NCBI RefSeq assembly: GCF_963675165.1
Contig: NC_087378.1
Coordinates: 142,562-206,561 of the forward strand
Direction: 5' to 3'
DNA: 64,000 bases
From: Halichondria panicea
Lineage: Eukaryota > Porifera > Demospongiae > Suberitida > Halichondriidae
The notes under the pieces are model-generated. The model saw only the letters and a program-made list of their open reading frames with translations, ran no database searches and was not told the DNA's origin. Shown here one piece after another: positions 46,170 through 57,664 of the stretch. Both the position numbers and the translations under genes were made by a program. Each line of letters begins with the position of its first letter. Within the stretch, counting starts at the first letter, position 1.

Positions 46170-46835
46170 AATAAGTAAAGACTATCAATTACAAACGCAT
46201 TGTTTTGTGGTATGTCGGTCCCCAGGATTGTAAATCTAGATACTGAGTCAATGTTGCTACAATACGATACACGGGCCATATAAACCAAGGCTGACATATA
46301 TAGGAGGGTTCCTATTAGCACTACTATACTGACAGTCACTCACCACAGGGCCGGCTGCAGGCATCGCACGAGCCTTCTCTTTGTGAACACTGAATTTAGC
46401 CCCTGAGGCAGTCGAGACTTTCTTGAGCACCTCATCTTCGTCCAAGTCCATCTCTGAGCGAGCGTTGATGGTCACATGAGCACCCTAGGGGGGAGGGGCA
46501 TGTAACGAAAGTATTGTTTTGTTAACAATAGATGGTTTAGATTTGGATAACACGCAACATTGAAACCACAACTTTAAGATGCTCGCCTTCTGGTGATAGC
46601 TATCGTACATGCACCATAAACTGTGTACAGACTTACTCTGAAAAACTTGGCAACATCTGGTGTGTGTCTGGCACATGTTCCTTTGCGGTTAGAGGGAACA
46701 CCCTCTCCTACCTGTGTGTGTGGGTGTGGGTGTATGTGTGCTATAAGGGAGGCAGTGCATGCGGCGGGAGAGGGAAAGGAAATAGAATGTATGGGTTTGT
46801 ATTAAGGAGCGGGTATAATTATGAGTCATTGAGAG

Positions 46836-46883
<48 letters not shown>

Positions 46884-47918
46884 GCGTGTGCGTGTGTGTG
46901 TGAGACGTCACTCACCCAGTTGACGAGGACATTCTTGAGCAGCTGTGTGTTTGGGTCCGTGACCTGGATGAACCCATACATGACCTTCCCACCGCTCAAC
47001 TCCTCCACCATCTCCTCCAGATCACCCTCTGTAGACCACAATATACGCATCATTAACTATACACTACATATTCGCAAATATGTCAAATAAGCTGTTTTTA
47101 GATTTACATATATACAGCTATGCAAGACAACATGCAACAAATGTATGCCAGTGATAACACACACACACACACACACACACGGAATGGTTTCAGTGTTTGA
47201 GAGATAAGTACACACTATGCCATAAAAGATACACTAATCACTGGCCATGGCTAATACAGACTTATAAGGTAATGTTGATGAATTACCTCACAAAGCATCA
47301 CACAAGGTACACACGAAGTGCAAAATGCACATATAATGTGTTTTGTGTGTATTCAGGTTAGGGTATGTACAGAGGGTGGTAGATAATCAAACGAGCAGAG
47401 CACACCAGATTGCAGAGCACACCATATTTCATTGACATACCTCCAGTCTCCACCACCTTGAGGTCGTTGCTCTTCCCCTCGTACCCAAACACAACCCTAC
47501 ATGGGAAGAGTATGTTATAATGGGAACACACATCAACCTGTGTCCAGGACATCTCTACATACATACTGTGTACATGTACGTTGTGTGTGCATCGTAACAC
47601 TACAAACTAACTACTTCCATTTAATATGAGAATAACTAGCTCTTCTACCCTCCTAAGAATCAGACTTAAAGGCTAACTTCTTGATCCTCTACATAAGATC
47701 CCAGTGCCATAGGGCTGGTATATCACTGTGATGGCTGGTATACCACTGTGATGGCTGGTATACCACTGTGATGGCTGGTATACCACTGTGAGGGCTGGTA
47801 TACCACTGCACTGTGCATGTGATGCATGGTCTCACCATTTGGTGTCCGTCTTGTTACTCAGCACGTCATTGTAAGCATCTAGCAGAGCTTTCTCGTTCTT
47901 CTTGAGGTTTATAGACAT
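44237..47918 (-). CDS. DBNL: drebrin-like protein (Abp1/HIP-55)
   Basis: Actin-binding adaptor linking F-actin to endocytosis and signalling. Thirteen exons in coding order: 47918-47836, 47496-47441, 47028-46916, 46711-46637, 46484-46344, 46100-46029, 45948-45862, 45757-45693, 45646-45592, 45536-45158, 45015-44693, 44589-44550, 44376-44237. The sum is 1629 nt, or 542 aa (human about 430). An N-terminal ADF-H domain ([48 protein letters not shown]) is followed by a charged coiled-coil ([31 protein letters not shown]). A Pro-rich linker with [14 protein letters not shown] repeats, five YDDV motifs in acidic/Pro context, and a C-terminal SH3 domain ([15 protein letters not shown] ... DDGWWSG ... 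[11 protein letters not shown]) complete it. Several splice sites sit inside CA/TG repeats. Confidence 0.95.
45131..45157. repeat. (CA)n forming a DBNL splice donor
   Basis: On the coding strand exon 10 ends TCAG and the intron begins gtgtgtgtgtgtgtg, so the donor is the first unit of a microsatellite. Confidence 0.85.
46103..46167. repeat. (CA)n microsatellite in a DBNL intron
   Basis: About 32 CA units; on the coding strand (TG)n leads directly into the tgtag acceptor of exon 6. Confidence 0.93.
46838..46902. repeat. (GT)n microsatellite in a DBNL intron
   Basis: GT/GC-GT repeat of about 65 bp, starting 13 bases inside the donor side of the intron after exon 3. Confidence 0.9.
47713..47808. 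repeat. 20-bp tandem repeat in DBNL intron 1
   Basis: Nearly five copies of ggctggtataccactgtgat with few differences. Confidence 0.93.
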
Positions 47919-48107
47919 TTTCCCGAGTGCTCTCTAGTTACTTGGCTGACTTAGTACACAAGCTCTTGAGAATGTCACGTCAGCTAGCTGACAGTGATCA
48001 CTAAAAGGTCAAAGGTCAGGGATATGGTAACGCCCACTTGTTAAAGCTCCGGTCAAAGTTCACCTGAGAGTTCAATTCCACCACACCCCAGACTAAGATT
48101 ATCTGAG
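47919..48107. promoter_or_regulatory. two-way promoter between DBNL and PPIH with DR1 site
   Basis: 261 bp separate the two start codons; PPIH probably has a 5' UTR intron starting at the ctgag|gtaagt donor near 48108. The region contains a perfect DR1 nuclear-receptor element, AGGTCAAAGGTCA, at 48006-48018, and a CRE/ATF-like tcacgtca near 47976. Binding is inferred from sequence only. Confidence 0.55.
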
Positions 48108-48179
48108 GTAAGTTCCTTGCATGCTGTACTTATGTTATTTACATGGACCCCTTGCTCCCTACAGTCAGCTGCACTCTGC

Positions 48180-48840
48180 ATGGCCGAAAACAAGCAACCC
48201 AATCCTGTAGTGTTCTTTGATGTGTCCATCGGAGGTCAGGACATGGGTCGGATGAAGATGGAGCTGTTTGCAGATGTGGTTCCCAAGACGGCTGAAAACT
48301 TCCGTCAGTTTTGCACGGGAGAATTTAGAAAAGACGGTGTACCACAAGGCTACAAGGCGACAGCCTTTCATCGCATAATCAAAGATTTTATGATCCAAGG
48401 TACATTGTACATGTGTTGTGTGAATTGAGTATGCTCAGAAAAATGTATGTAATATTGCTATATAATAAGCTAATGCTAGGTCTCACTATGTAATCAGTGG
48501 GCCTTTATAAAAACAGCTGATTGATTACTCAGGTGGTGACTACCTCAAGGGAGATGGAACGGGAATGATGAGTATTTATGGTAGCTCCTTTCATGATGAA
48601 AACTTCAGACGTAAACACGATGGGCCAGGTCTCCTCTCAATGGCAAACAGTGGCCCTGGGACAAATGGTTGTCAGTTTTTCATCACCTGTGCCAAATGTG
48701 ATTTCTTGGATGGGAAACACGTTGTGTTTGGACAAATCACCGATGGGTTGTTGATTATGAGAAAGATTGAGAATGTTCCCACTGGACCCAATAACAAGCC
48801 CAAACTGCCTGTAGTCATTACACAATGTGGACAAATGTAA
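48180..48840 (+). CDS. PPIH: peptidyl-prolyl cis-trans isomerase H (spliceosomal cyclophilin)
   Basis: Cyclophilin of the U4/U6.U5 tri-snRNP that binds PRPF4. Two coding exons: 48180-48399 and 48533-48840, 528 nt, 175 aa (human 177). Landmarks are [39 protein letters not shown], the PPIH-type insert [26 protein letters not shown] (catalytic Arg), [16 protein letters not shown], and [12 protein letters not shown] (the Trp of cyclosporin-binding cyclophilins is Phe here). The end is [20 protein letters not shown]. Start MAENKQPNP by homology; a tacag acceptor at 48163 marks the end of a 5' UTR intron, so upstream in-frame codons are intronic. Confidence 0.96.
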
Positions 48841-49025
48841 CAGAGATATCATCATTGTTATTTTGACCATTAATAATAATTATGTCATAATTATGCATTA
48901 TTATAATAATGAAGTTAAAAAACACTTTCAGAACAATGTTATCTAGTGAACACCATTATTATGAGTTAAGAAACACAAAACAGAAAAATACAACTAATAA
49001 ACATTTTGATGGTTGAGTTTAGAAA

Positions 49026-50351
49026 CTAGTTAAGTCCTATGGTCGCTAGGAACTTGTCCACCTGTGTGTCCAGCCAGTCCCTGTGCGTGAAGGCAAGGAG
49101 GTCTTGGGGCAGAGCTTTAAATCCAAACTTGCAGCCCATGAGAGCCCCACACACGGCGCCATTGCTGCAGAGAGGAGGAGGAGAGATAGTAACATGTACT
49201 GGTTGATACTCTAGATGGTTATTATGAAGACAATCAACTAAAATTAACATATAAGGCTGCACCAAGCTAGTTAGGACTAAGAATATGCAAATAACTTGTA
49301 GAGTTTCTACTCTACTCATTACATACAGGCAGTTAACACAGTAAGCCTGTAGATTTTACCCACACCCTCACCTGTCTGCATCTCCACCCTCCATGATGAC
49401 CTTCAGTAACATCTCCCTGAAGTCCTTACTGTTCCTTAATGAAAAGAAGCCTGCTCCCAATGCTTTAAACGTGTACCCCATGGTTTTCTGGTCATACAAC
49501 TTGAGCTTGTCCAGAGACGAAGCCGTCATGTGATCCTTCAGCTCCACCTTCTGATCCGAGTGCTCCAAAGTTTTCTCACCTTCCTGTGTGTTTGCTGAGA
49601 GTGAAGCATAGACAAATTATATAACTTACTTCCATGGAAGATTTCACAAGTGCAGATAGCTGATTTTTGTTGTTGGGGTTGAATTTCCCCTGCAACATCA
49701 GGGCTATCTGCGCAAGCAAGCATACAACATTGTAATGAGAATTACACAATCATGTGGTCTTACGGCAATGGTGGTAGACACACAGCTGGCTGCACACCGC
49801 GGGTCAGCATGTGTGACCTTGCATATCTCAACAGTGTTAGCCACCACCCTCTCAAGATCTGTACAGTGATAATTAAAAACAGTTGGGACACGAATTGATA
49901 GCTAATACTTAATGTCTCCCTGAGATTGTTGGTATACTATACACTAATGATTGTGATTATAGACTCACTAACCATTAAAGTTGGCTACACCTAGAATGCT
50001 AGTTCTCATGATGGCTCCATTCGCAGCGAGGTACTTCCTGCATGATGTTAATTTAGTAAACAGACAAGAAAGATGAGAAGTGACTCTATATATATAATTA
50101 TGCTCACCCGGATCTCTCCCAGACATCAATGGCAGCAGCGTGAGGGTCGGTGAGGAACTGGGAATGGGACAGTGTGCGACTGACAGTCATCCCGATTCCC
50201 ATTCCACCAAGATCTCCAAACTCTGAGAATCCATGACTCCTCCAGTTCTGGATTCTCTTGGCAAAGTCCAATTTGTCCACACCTCCATTACGATCAAGAA
50301 TCATTTGCAAGATGAGCAACATCTGTAGAAAAATATCATTAGAAGTTTGCG

Positions 50352-50402
<51 letters not shown>

Positions 50403-51051
50403 GCTCTCTAACCTGATCAGTATCGTCAGTCCAATCTCCCTTGTCCCACCTGCAAGTAATTATGACTTACACAAATAGGGAGCTTTTAGTGTTACCTTGA
50501 TCTGTGGAAGTCTTGATGAATGTCTGAATAGCCTGAAGGTCCTTTCTTCCCATACACACCTTTAGCCATCTCTTTGGTCATGAACTCAGTAGCCAGACCT
50601 GTGGGGGGAGAGAGATAGAGTAAGGTATAAAAACCTGTTTCATGTATAGACTATAAATTTATGGAGCGATGAGAGTTCGTTGATGGGCCAAAATGAATCG
50701 TTACTTTGGAGTAGAGATAGCTAGCTATAGAAATGCTCCAACTTGTGTGCAGAAGTCATGAACAATACTAGTACCTAGAGCATCTCCAATGGCTTGCCCG
50801 TAGATGACACCCTTCACTTTATCAACAATGTCCTCCTTAGACAAAGTCGACCAGTTTGGCTGGTACTTGACACTCCCTCCAGCAGTGTCTCCCTCCTTCA
50901 ACTTGACAGCCTCTTCTGCAGGCCCTCCAGGCTCACCCACAGATACATCTCCTGCCTCAGGCTGCTCTGGACTGGTCGTCTCATGGACTGTAGGACACGA
51001 GTCCTCATTTACTTGTTGTTCCATCACAGGGTCTTCACTGCTGGCCTCCAT
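49026..51051 (-). CDS. ADP-ribosylglycohydrolase (DraG/ARH family)
   Basis: Predicted to remove ADP-ribose from proteins or related substrates by a dinuclear-metal mechanism. Nine exons in coding order: 51051-50775, 50598-50496, 50449-50413, 50322-50108, 50037-49973, 49858-49764, 49707-49630, 49583-49372, 49164-49026. The sum is 1221 nt, or 406 aa. After a 75-residue acidic, low-complexity N terminus comes VKGVIYGQAIGDALGLATEF. Next is the metal-binding GDWTDDTDQMLLILQ, then ANGAIMRTSILG, a helical stretch with THADPRCAASC, and the second metal site GGDADSNGAVCGALMG. Both family signatures (TDDTD and GDADSN) are complete, so activity is likely. The closest family type appears to be the DraG-like one rather than vertebrate ARH1 or ARH3; substrate is unknown. 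The start is the first in-frame ATG (MEASSEDP). One intron is almost entirely (GT)n. The gene is head-to-head with a macro-domain PARP. Confidence 0.9.
50349..50400. repeat. (CG)n(CA)n in an ADP-ribosylhydrolase intron
   Basis: This repeat makes up most of the 90-bp intron between exons 3 and 4. Confidence 0.93.
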
Positions 51052-51221
51052 TGCATTATGATAATAGTGATTCCAGAGTGATTCAGCATGCTGAGTAAGC
51101 AAGGGGGTGTGTCAGCTCAGCCCAGAGCTGCAAGGATTCACTTTCAGGATTCTTAGCTAGAATGGACGGTGCAGTGCAGTGAGTCGGTAGGAGAACTGGT
51201 GGTTTGTCTGTGAGCTTCAAA
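51052..51221. promoter_or_regulatory. two-way promoter between ADP-ribosylhydrolase and macroPARP
   Basis: A 5' UTR exon of the PARP gene probably ends at a cttcaaa|gtaagt donor at 51221, leaving only about 170 bp to the ADP-ribosylhydrolase ATG. Visible motifs are the perfect palindrome TCAGCATGCTGA (51083-51094), overlapping the MARE-like TGCTGAGTAAGCA (51089-51101), and an IRF-core-like GAAAGTGAA on the - strand (51137-51145). All are motif matches only. Confidence 0.45.
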
Positions 51222-51432
51222 GTAAGTTGTCTTGTATAGGCTACCCGGGATAGGAGCACGCTAGATTTAAACTCTGACATGCAAAAAATCACTACTGCAT
51301 GTACTGTACTGTACTGTACTGCTGTATAGAAATTAACCCTACAGTACAGATAATGCAGAGCTCTGGGTGACAGTCCACTGCTGCATGCTGTACATTATTT
51401 AATATTAAAATAATCGACACTTTTTTGCAGAT

Positions 51433-54400
51433 ATGGACGTTCCTGTGCAAAATCTCCCTCCACGCCCCAAGCCTCGGGTCCCCCGCCCTAGAACAGTACC
51501 CTCACAGCCTCTGCCCCCATCACAAGTAGCACAAGCCCCACCTCCACTCAGGCTAGGGGTGCTCGTAGAAGCAACCAAACCGTTTGCTACCAATGACAAT
51601 GTTGGCATGCTTAGATGGCTTCTTGGAGGGAAGGTAGGTGGTGAGGACAGAGTGAGAGAGATCATTGTGTCTCAGGACAGCAACAGGGCTATTGTGGAGT
51701 TTGTTAACCCGGACCCAGGAGGTAAAACAACACTGTGTAATCAGGCCGGGGGAGTGCCGGTATAGTGAAAGCTATGAATTTTAAATTATATCTTTATCAG
51801 ACACTTCTTTTGTTCATAACATAATTCATCTCCTACAGTCATACAGCAGCTAGTATCCACCAGTGCTGACCTCCTTGACCCCCTCTCCGAGCAACCACTC
51901 CGTCTAACTCAGATCGACCTGACTACCCTCTGCCTCGTAGTTACAGGCTTTCCACCATTTATCGATGAGTCAGCCCTAGAGAGCCACTTCCAAGGAGAAG
52001 CTAATGGCCAACAGATACACTCTGTACAGATATCAGCTAACAAAGAGTCTGCAATGATCACCTTCATGTGTCCTACAGGTGAGGTTCTTATGCGCATACT
52101 GATACTGTTTCACTGAGCATCTACATTTGTATTCTGTTCAATGCAGTTGCCATGGAATTGGTTGGAAAGAAAACACAGCTGTTTGGTCTTAATCTCCATC
52201 TTGAGCTTGGCTGCAACGTTAACAGTATTACAAACAGTGCTCTTGCTTGTCCTACCTCGACAACCGTACACAGCTCTGTTGCTCTGTGTGTGCAAGGACT
52301 CCCTGAGGCCATGTTGAATAACCCACAAATGTTGTCAGAGGCTTTAAAATTGTTTATCAAACAGGGTACCGGTTTTGAGGCAGCCGACTGTGGCATTGTG
52401 CAAGGACTGGCTTATCTGACATTTACTGATTCATCAGGTAAGTAGGTGAAAAAACTTAGTCTCATCACTTGCTATTAATATCTCTACAGCTGTACAAGCC
52501 ATTGTGAACAGTCCACCCACTCAAACCTTCATGTCTGGAAGTATCCTGCACATGTCTGCTACTTCACAACCACCTGTTCCGTCTCAAGTCCCCCCTACTG
52601 CTCCGAGGGAGGCTTGGGGGGTGCCTGACACACCCACTGACGGGCAACTCCCGGGAAACGCATCTCCTCACTTGGAGAAACCAGTAACTGCACCTGTTAG
52701 ACTCTCGAGCAGACCGCCAGTACCGCATCGAAGGCATTTTACAAGTGATGGAACTGATGGCCCATCATCGAGTAATATAAGACAGCACACCCCTCCTAGG
52801 TCGAATCAACCCCAATGGCATCATCAAGGAGACCAATATTTTCACCACCAGGGGCAACAGTCTTACTATGGGCCCATGCATCATAGTGCATCCTATCCTG
52901 ATAGTGTGGGGGCCACTCCGGCACAGCAGCTGCCCTATCCCCCCCACGGATACCCCCCATATCCTGGCCAACCCCAGTGGGGAGCTCAGGGACAGGACAT
53001 AGTGACTGTGCAGTCTGGGGCACCTGTACAACCTGCACATGTACAAGGCAGTCAACAAGGTATTAGCATATAGTAGGGGGAATTCCCCGGTAAAGTCCCT
53101 AAGCTCCCAACATTCCTGGTGTTGAAAGCACGGTATTGTGATACTACCCATGACCCACAATGAGCCACATAAACTTACCATCAGTACCACAATGACACAT
53201 GATTCCTTGGTGACCCCCTCTGGTATATGTGTTTCCATTCTTATTCCAGGTCCACCAGAGGCTGCCCACCACTCACCAGCAAATGCCATGGCTACAGCAT
53301 CACCTGGTTTGTGTCGGAAGATTAAAGTCAGCGACCTCCCTAAAGAAACTAGAAACCAGACTGTTCTGAAGTTATACTTCCAATCCTTAGCAGGGCTGGT
53401 TGCCAGCGTGGAAATGTTTAAAGACAGCACTGTTGTCACTTTGGAAAACCCTATAAGTTAGCATACATTGTGCATACATACACAGCATTCTCATAAGCAC
53501 ATTGTATAAACAGTATACAAAGTAGCAATGCTTGTTAGCTGTAGCAAATAAATAGTACTATTTGCATGGTTTACAGTCAGATAATTTCTTGATCTTGCAG
53601 GTATAGACAGGCTCATCCAGTTGTCTAGGACGAACCCATTGGAGGGTGTGGTCCTTGCCCTGTCTGCCCTCGAGCCATCAGATACAGTCCTCGTCTCTGG
53701 CCTCAATGACACTACTCCTGTTGTCCTCGTCAAGTTGATGCTGGCTGATTATATCCAACAACGCGACTCTGTTGAATCTGTGAAGCGGATATCTCCCACC
53801 CACGCATTAGTCATCTTCAAGTCCCCTGACAGTAAGTCACAAGTTAATACTAATTTTTAATTTTTAAATCAAGCATTACAGATGTTCAGAAAATAACAAG
53901 CAAGCCACTAATTGAAGTTGAAGGATTGCAACTTTCTGTGAAAGAATACTATCCGTTCATGGACACTAGTGAACTTGACCCCTCCTCAGCAAAACAAGAT
54001 GATCCTCTGAAGCCTAACGATCCCCCCACCCCCACCAGTACCCAGGTGGTGGTACACAGTCCACAGAGGGACCCACTCACAAAAGAGCAACACTTTTACC
54101 TAAAGAACAGCCTCCCTGAGTTCAATGATACTCTGCAATCACTGAAAGCGTGTGCTAATATTGAGAAAGTTGGGAAGGACTATTTTGTGGTGATTTCACC
54201 TCTTGAAGGCTCTGGCAGTATTGATGAATGGAAGGACAACGTTGCTGCAGCTCTAAAAGAACACTTCGAAGAGTTATCGATTGAGACCATTGATTTTCCG
54301 AACAAGGAGGCAAAGTCAGATATCCAAGATATAATTTACGATCAAATGGATTCAGTCCTAGTGGTAAAGAGGAAACCGGACTCCTTTGTTATAGCTGGTT

Positions 54401-57400
54401 CCAAAGAAATTATTACTGAAATTTGTGAGAAAGCAACAGAAATTTGTCTGCAGTATCAAGTTACAATTCGTGCGATAGAGCTCCCTCGGAAACGTGTTAA
54501 ATTTTTAGAAAAGTTCTACCACCACGAGTTCCAGAAACTAGTTAACAAAACGAGTGTTCATGCCATTCAGTTCAACACAGACAATGGGTTGATTACTGTA
54601 ACAGCCAATCCCCCCGGCCACACAGAAGTTGACGAAGTGGTTGAGCAAAAGAACACACCAGAAGAGAAATCATTACAGTTGTCTCAGGCGGCCTATAAAC
54701 TACTTTCTTCTCAAAGAGGTGCTCAAGAGTTAAACGAAATTTTTGATATTTCTGGTCCGCAAATTGTGTACGATATGGAACAAGTTCAAATCCCAGGTGA
54801 TGTGCAGTACTATATTTGCTTTCTCTCTAAAGATGCGGAGGTTCTAAAGAAGGTCAAGAAAAGTCTGAAGTTGTATGTCCATGAGGTGGCGTTTGAAACT
54901 AGCCCTGCTAAGATACGGTTGTGCAGTAGCAAAGAATGGAGATTGTTCATAGCCACACTCAGTGAAGAGCACTTTGTGTCCATTACTGCTCAAGAAGATT
55001 CAAGCTCGATCATCATTACCGGTGAAAAACTTGCCTGTAATGGCATCAGTGAAAGGGTACAGAGATTTCTAGAGAAGCACACTAACATCGAGGAGCGTGT
55101 GACTGTCAGTCAGAGCGAATGGTTTGTTGTAAATAAAAATTTTTTGAACGAAGTTAATGGAATAAACGATCAAGCAAAGAAGAAGCAAGTCAAAATCGAG
55201 TGGCCTAAACCAAAGCTTAAAGTGTCTTCTCTTCCGATTGTTATCTCTGGAGAGCCTCTGGTGGTGGATAACATCAAGGTACAAGTAACAATGCTTCTGC
55301 AGAAGGTGTGCAAGAAGGAGTCACGCATCACTGGTGTGCCAGCTGTCGTACATGTGCTCGAGAGTATGGAAGATAAACTGCGTCTCCTAGAAACAGATGA
55401 GAGAGTTCGGATCGAAGTAACTCTTGAAAATGATGATACTAACGAGCTAGAGGCAGCTGCTCAAGTGGAAGGTGAACTCCCCCGGCAAGTGTGCGCTGGG
55501 ACTTCCCCCAGTGGATCACGGGTGTCCGTTTACACTGGAGACTTTGCCCAAAATGCTTCCGTAGGAGTTATTGTGAATTTCATCACGTCTGATCCAAACA
55601 CACAAGTTGGATGCCTCAAACATCTCCTTGAATCTGGAGGAGCTGATGCAATGGAAGATTTCAAACAAAAAGTCTCACAATTCATGGAGCTTAAACCTGG
55701 TACTGTGTTCAGGACACGTCATGGGCAACTTAAGTGCTCACAGCTGGTTCACTGTGTCCTGCCATCTTGGAAAAATACTATGGAGACTGAAGGTAACAAA
55801 GAGTACTTCCTCGAAGAAGCTTTGTACGAAGTTATGAAAGACACTGCACACACTGGGTCTATTCTGATCACCCCCGTGACATCTGCCCCCCTCCACTATC
55901 CTGTCAACACGTTTGTACGACTCGCCATGGATGCTGCTACTCACCAAACTAGTTCAGATCTGCAAGTCTCCGTCTATGTCGAGGAACTTCAGCATGCCAA
56001 CAAGTTTCAGGGTGCTTTTCAGACAAGGAACTACCAAATTCATCAGAAGGTACCACTGGGGTCGCCATTGCTGGCTGCTAAAAATACTAAGAAGGAAAAA
56101 CCTGCAGCTCTGGCTGCTAGTGTCAAGACAATCTCCAGTAACCTTGGTGACTTCATCACTATAGTCAACGGAGACCTGCTGCAACAACAGGTACACTGAC
56201 TGAGAGGGCTTGTACTGTGAAATGACTGTGTTGCATTTGAATTTGGTTGTACAATAATCCATTTAGAGCATGGAATAATTGCTTTACATACATATTTATA
56301 ATTTTATATATAAAATCAGGAGAGCATGATAATATTCATTCACTCGTGGTAAAAGTATACAAACTCTAATCTTCTATTTGTTCTACTAGGCTGATGCGTA
56401 CATCAACTCCACCAATACCAAACTCGACCTGAAGAAAGGACAGTTATCTCAGCTCCTACTAAAGGCCTGTGGTGGTGAGCTACAGAAAGAATGCTCAGAG
56501 TACGCTCCACTGAAGCCGGGGCAAGTGGCAGTCACAAGAGCCAAAAACTTGAAGTGCAATCAACTCTTTCACATTGCTCTGCCTGACTACAAAACAGCCA
56601 ATTCTGAGAGGGTGAGTTGTAGCTTCCGGAATAAAGCCCCTTACATACATCTATATGCTAGCTAGGTAGGTGCTTCAACTAAGTATTTCTACATGCAGCT
56701 GATTCTAATGGTACACTATCTTCATTGTGTACAGGTTTTTCGAGAAACAGTTCGACAGATTCTTCGCATAGCCAAGGACAACAGTGTATCCTCCATTGCC
56801 ATCCCATCACTCGGTGTGGCTAATCTCGGCTACCCTGAGAATGTGTCAGCTAAAATCCTGTTCCAAGAAGTCATTGCTTTCCATTCCCAGTATCCAAGTT
56901 CCATTCAGAAGTTCATCTTTGTAATCTATGAAAAGAATGTGTTCCAAGTGTTCAGCAAAGAGTTTACCCAGCAAATGAGTGGGGAAGCCACTGCACAGGT
57001 GCGTGTGTTAGCATTCGTATTTGCCATCGAATAGTTTAGTAATGGTAACAACTGGTACAGTGGATTGCAGTGCACTTGCAGCAGAGAATTTCCAAACAGC
57101 AGTTGATACCAAACTCGGCAGTCCATAGTTAATGGCATCTGCTACATGTAATGAGCTTTTTTCAGCCTCTCTTGCAATAGCTAGGTCCTAGTGCAGAGCT
57201 ACCTACTAGGTAGGTAGAATAGCCAACAGATTTGCTACTCACCAGACTGAAGATACTGCAATGGCCTTCAAAACTAGTTTGCAATCTAATTGTGGTTTTG
57301 CTGTCTGTTGCGAGTGCACTGCAAGTCTACAACGTACCCACTGTAAAGACAATATCTCTGGGTCATAATATATGTATGTGATGACTGATGACTAGGGGAA

Positions 57401-57543
57401 TAATAGGTGTGGCTTAGTAGATTACATGATAGATAAGGTTTGGGTTCGATTCCCGCTTGGGGATTTTTTCTGAATACATCATACCTAGTCCCCCAGTTTC
57501 GTTTCATGGAAACTACACATTCCAACTTGAGTAGCACAAACTG

Positions 57544-57575
<32 letters not shown>

Positions 57576-57628
57576 GCACGCACACACACACATACGCACG
57601 CACGCACACACACACATACGCACGCATG

Positions 57629-57664
<36 letters not shown>

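Noticed and set aside
51052..51102. N-terminal extension of the ADP-ribosylhydrolase
   Set aside because: The extension has no ATG, and the first in-frame ATG is at 51051.
51137..51145. Interferon-type IRF element (GAAAGTGAA) in the ADP-ribosylation promoter
   Set aside because: A single nine-base core without a second half is too weak to claim. It is noted only in the promoter entry.
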